Assembly (NCBI GenBank): GCA_937928455.1
Contig: CALFUG010000194.1
Location: 1-17,810, forward strand
Source of the DNA: an uncultured Clostridia bacterium
GTDB lineage: Bacteria; Bacillota; Clostridia; Peptostreptococcales; Anaerovoracaceae
Direction: 5' to 3'
Length of the DNA stretch: 17,810 nucleotides
A program made the translations under genes and the position numbers. The stretch's first letter is position 1; every line of letters starts with the position of its first letter. The notes below the pieces were generated by a model. That model saw only the letters and a program-made list of their open reading frames with translations. It was not told the origin of the DNA and searched no databases. Positions 15,452 through 17,810 of this stretch are shown here, one piece after another.

Positions 15452-15478
15452 AAGGCCTGAAAAAGGCCTTGTCTTTTT
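15449..15478 (+). terminator. Rho-independent terminator after the hydantoinase gene
   Basis: GACAAGGCCT (15449-15458), loop GAAAA, AGGCCTTGTC (15464-15473), then TTTTT. A perfect 10-bp stem, 29 nt after the stop codon. The T-run ends just before the -35 box of the aconitase promoter. Confidence 0.85.
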
Positions 15479-15479
15479 G

Positions 15480-15508
15480 TTGACAGAAAGTCCCATTCAT
15501 TGTAAACT
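15480..15508 (+). promoter_or_regulatory. Promoter of the aconitase operon
   Basis: A perfect TTGACA (15480-15485), a 17-nt spacer and TAAACT (15503-15508, four of six). The predicted start falls near 15515, inside the TTGTATA/TATACAA dyad. The leader is about 40 nt. Confidence 0.7.
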
Positions 15509-15525
15509 TGTATACAAATATACAA
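15508..15525. promoter_or_regulatory. Inverted repeat overlapping the acn promoter, GntR-type operator candidate
   Basis: TTGTATA-CAAA-TATACAA, a 7-bp perfect dyad with a 4-nt centre; its left half also forms the self-complementary TTGTATACAA (15508-15517). TTGTATACAA-like palindromes are typical operators of FCD-type GntR repressors. It touches the -10 box and covers the predicted start, so binding should block transcription. No regulator gene of that type is in the window. Confidence 0.6.
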
Positions 15526-15555
15526 ATTAGATTGGAATAGAAAAAGGGGGTACTT

Positions 15556-17463
15556 ATGGGAAAGTCATTAACCTATAAAATACTGGAAGATCACTTAGTC
15601 CAAGGGAATTTGGTTCCCGGGGAAGAGATTACCATCCGAATTGATCAAACCTTAACCCAGGATTCTACCGGCACCATGGTTTATCTCCAATTGGAGGCCA
15701 TGAATGTAGACCATATTAAAACGGAGCTATCTGTGGCTTATGTGGACCATAACACGCTCCAAACGGGATTTGAGAATGCGGATGACCACGCATTCATCCA
15801 AAGTGTAGCGGCCCGTCATGGCGTGTTATACAGCAAACCGGGAAATGGTATTTGCCATCAACTCCATATCGAGAATTACGGAGTACCGGGCAAAACTCTA
15901 CTGGGTTCGGATAGTCATACTCCCACCGGAGGCGGGCTAGGCATGATTGCCATCGGAGCCGGTGGATTGGACGTGGCCACCGCTATGGCCAAGGGAACCT
16001 ACTCTCTCACAGTACCCCAAGTGGTAAAGGTGGAATTAAAAAACAGTCTTCCGCCTTGGTCCTCTGCCAAAGATATTATTCTCCGCGTACTGAAACAACT
16101 CACTGTGAAGGGTGGTGTGGGAAAGGTTATCGAATACACCGGGGAAGGCGTTCTCTCGTTATCAGTAACAGATCGTGCCACCATTACCAACATGGGCGCC
16201 GAACTGGGAGCCACTACTTCTATCTTTCCCAGCGATGAAAATACCCAAGCATACTTAACTTCCCAAGGCAGAGCCCAGGATTATCGTCCCATTTCCGCCG
16301 ATTCCGATGCACTCTATCATGAAGAAATGGTGTTGGATTTAGCCACCATACCACCCCAGGTGGCCATGCCTCACAGCCCGGACAACGTGGCGGATGTTCG
16401 AGAAGTCGGTGCCATCTCAGTAGATCAAATTGCCATTGGTAGTTGCACCAACTCCTCCTACACGGACTTGATGAAAGTAGCTGCAATATTAAAAGGGAAA
16501 AAAGTAGCGGACAATGTAAGTTTGGTGATCTCCCCCGGTTCCAGCCGAATTCTTTCAAAAATGGCAGAAAACGGTGCGTTAGCTCACCTCATCGACGCGG
16601 GGGCTCGCATTATCGAAAATGCCTGCGGTCCTTGTATCGGCATGGGGCAATCTCCGAAAAGCGGGGCTGTTTCTTTACGAACCTTTAACCGAAACTTCAA
16701 AGGACGTAGTGGCACTAACGATGCATTAATATACCTGGTGAGCCCGGAGACTGCTGCAGTTTCTGCCATAACCGGGGTTCTCACCGATGGTCGAGATTCC
16801 AACATACCCTACCCCGCCATCCCGGGAGCATACTTTGAGCCGAAAGACTCTTTTATTGTCTATCCGGGGGAAGACGGGAAAACACATCCTCTGGAAATGG
16901 GCCCCAACATTAAACCTTTTCCACGGAATGAAGCCTTGGCAGAAACAGTGGAAGCCAAGGTTACTCTAAAAACCGGAGACAATATTACTACGGATGATAT
17001 TATGCCATCCGATTCCAGATTGCTTCCTTACCGTTCCAATATCCCTTATCTATCCAACTACTGCTTTGAAAAGATTGATTCCGATTTTCCGGCAAGATGC
17101 AAAGAGGCAAAAAGTTGTGCCATTATTGGCGGGGAGAATTACGGGCAAGGCTCCAGCAGAGAACATGCCGCATTGGTGCCACTCTACCTTGGCGTTAAAA
17201 TAGTGTTGGCCAAGTCCTTTGCCAGAATCCATCGCTCCAACTTGATTAATAGCGGCATTATGCCGCTTACATTTATGAACCCGGAAGATTACCAACAACT
17301 TCAATTAGGAAACCATTTGGTGATTGAGAATGTGAGCCATCAATTAGACCAACCCACTGTCATCGTGAAGGATATTACCGCCAACAAGACCTATGAAGTG
17401 CTTCATAATTTTTCGGATCAAGAAAAACTCATGATTCGTAAGGGTGGCAAAATCAATTTGTAA
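15556..17463 (+). CDS. acn: Aconitate hydratase, monomeric ~640-residue type
   Basis: Interconverts citrate and isocitrate with a [4Fe-4S] cluster. The 635-residue length matches the short aconitase class of Clostridia and archaea, which resembles a fused LeuC-LeuD, rather than the ~900-residue AcnA or AcnB. LGSDSHTPTGGGLG lies at 116-129. The cluster ligands are C297 (IGSCTNSS) and C357 and C360 (ACGPCIG). The C-terminal swivelling domain carries GENYGQGSSREHAAL (526-540), with the substrate-binding SREHA, and KSFARIHRSNLINSGIMPL. AAGGGGG 8 nt upstream fixes the start. The next gene, an isocitrate dehydrogenase family member, begins 62 nt downstream with no terminator between them, supporting a citrate-to-2-oxoglutarate role over isopropylmalate isomerisation. 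Confidence 0.93.
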   Translation: MGKSLTYKILEDHLVQGNLVPGEEITIRIDQTLTQDSTGTMVYLQLEAMNVDHIKTELSVAYVDHNTLQTGFENADDHAFIQSVAARHGVLYSKPGNGICHQLHIENYGVPGKTLLGSDSHTPTGGGLGMIAIGAGGLDVATAMAKGTYSLTVPQVVKVELKNSLPPWSSAKDIILRVLKQLTVKGGVGKVIEYTGEGVLSLSVTDRATITNMGAELGATTSIFPSDENTQAYLTSQGRAQDYRPISADSDALYHEEMVLDLATIPPQVAMPHSPDNVADVREVGAISVDQIAIGSCTNSSYTDLMKVAAILKGKKVADNVSLVISPGSSRILSKMAENGALAHLIDAGARIIENACGPCIGMGQSPKSGAVSLRTFNRNFKGRSGTNDALIYLVSPETAAVSAITGVLTDGRDSNIPYPAIPGAYFEPKDSFIVYPGEDGKTHPLEMGPNIKPFPRNEALAETVEAKVTLKTGDNITTDDIMPSDSRLLPYRSNIPYLSNYCFEKIDSDFPARCKEAKSCAIIGGENYGQGSSREHAALVPLYLGVKIVLAKSFARIHRSNLINSGIMPLTFMNPEDYQQLQLGNHLVIENVSHQLDQPTVIVKDITANKTYEVLHNFSDQEKLMIRKGGKINL

Positions 17464-17525
17464 TTCAAAAAATAGCATCTAGGGGTAAATATGTGCTACA
17501 CCAACCATATTAGAAAGGAGCCCTA

Positions 17526-17810
17526 ATGAAAGAATATTTAACGGCATTTCAACATCTCATAGAGGAACAACAAGAGCGACTGAAGACCATGTCTCAGGAG
17601 CCTTCCATCGATTTTAGCGTCATGGATTCTATTTCTGTGGGGCTTATCGATGGAGACGGAATTGGTCCTATTATCATGAAAGAAACCATAAAAGTCTTGT
17701 CCGTTCTGTTGGAGAAAGATTTGGAAAAAGGGAAGGTCCAGCTGGTCCCTATCGACGGTCTCACCTTGGAGAATCGTCTAGTCAAAAAAGAAACCCTTCC
17801 CCTTGAGGTG
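17526..17810 (+). CDS. Isocitrate/isopropylmalate dehydrogenase family protein, N-terminal part (cut by window edge)
   Basis: The first 95 codons are present. After a ~35-residue charged, helical lead (MKEYLTAFQHLIEEQQERLK at the start) comes SVGLIDGDGIGPIIMKETIKVL, the family signature of NAD(P)-dependent beta-decarboxylating dehydrogenases. The order acn then this gene makes NAD-type isocitrate dehydrogenase (isocitrate to 2-oxoglutarate and CO2) the likely role. 3-Isopropylmalate dehydrogenase cannot be excluded, because the coenzyme- and substrate-specificity residues are outside the window. The lead before the GDGIGP motif is longer than the few residues seen in most homologues. AAAGGAG (17514-17520) supports this ATG; a later in-frame ATG near 17591 has no comparable site. 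Confidence 0.88.
   Translation, partial: MKEYLTAFQHLIEEQQERLKTMSQEPSIDFSVMDSISVGLIDGDGIGPIIMKETIKVLSVLLEKDLEKGKVQLVPIDGLTLENRLVKKETLPLEV

Overview
The window looks like chromosomal DNA from an anaerobic, amino-acid-fermenting low-to-mid G+C Firmicute, most likely a member of the Clostridia. The evidence is the strong AGGAGG-type ribosome binding sites, tight gene packing, Rho-independent terminators, a ferredoxin-dependent 2-oxoacid oxidoreductase (IorAB) next to Ptb/Buk, and an RND pump with an adaptor but no outer-membrane channel gene. The genus cannot be read from the sequence.

Layout. (1) 1-1924: the 5' end of a leftward trmL (tRNA wobble methyltransferase) faces away from a short rightward pair, an ACT-less homoserine dehydrogenase and a SEC-C zinc-motif protein. 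A probably bidirectional terminator closes the pair. (2) 1967-7002, leftward: a five-gene run nth - ptb - iorA - iorB - buk with gaps or overlaps of -4 to +25 nt. IorAB oxidises a 2-oxoacid (aryl or branched-chain) to an acyl-CoA and reduces ferredoxin. Ptb converts acyl-CoA to acyl phosphate and Buk harvests ATP. Endonuclease III (nth) heads the operon and overlaps ptb by 4 nt. (3) 7027-7205: a divergent control region with one promoter for each side, A7 and C7 tracts between them, and a perfect GCCGACC/GGTCGGC dyad placed at the predicted start of the rightward transcript. (4) 7206-12204, rightward: RND adaptor - RND permease - TetR regulator, ended by a terminator. The dyad is the obvious candidate operator for the TetR protein. 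(5) 12336-15419: an NCS1-family permease and a dihydropyrimidinase/hydantoinase, separated by a strong hairpin terminator. (6) 15449-17810: a terminator, a promoter with a perfect TTGACA box and an overlapping TTGTATA/TATACAA dyad (GntR-type operator), then aconitase and the start of an isocitrate/isopropylmalate-type dehydrogenase. These last two form the oxidative citrate-to-2-oxoglutarate branch.

I found no rRNA, tRNA, CRISPR array, insertion sequence or phage gene. All genes belong to known families. The points most worth checking are operon composition and regulation: the energy-conserving acyl-CoA module with its nth leader, the two dyad operators, and the attenuator-like hairpin between permease and hydantoinase.
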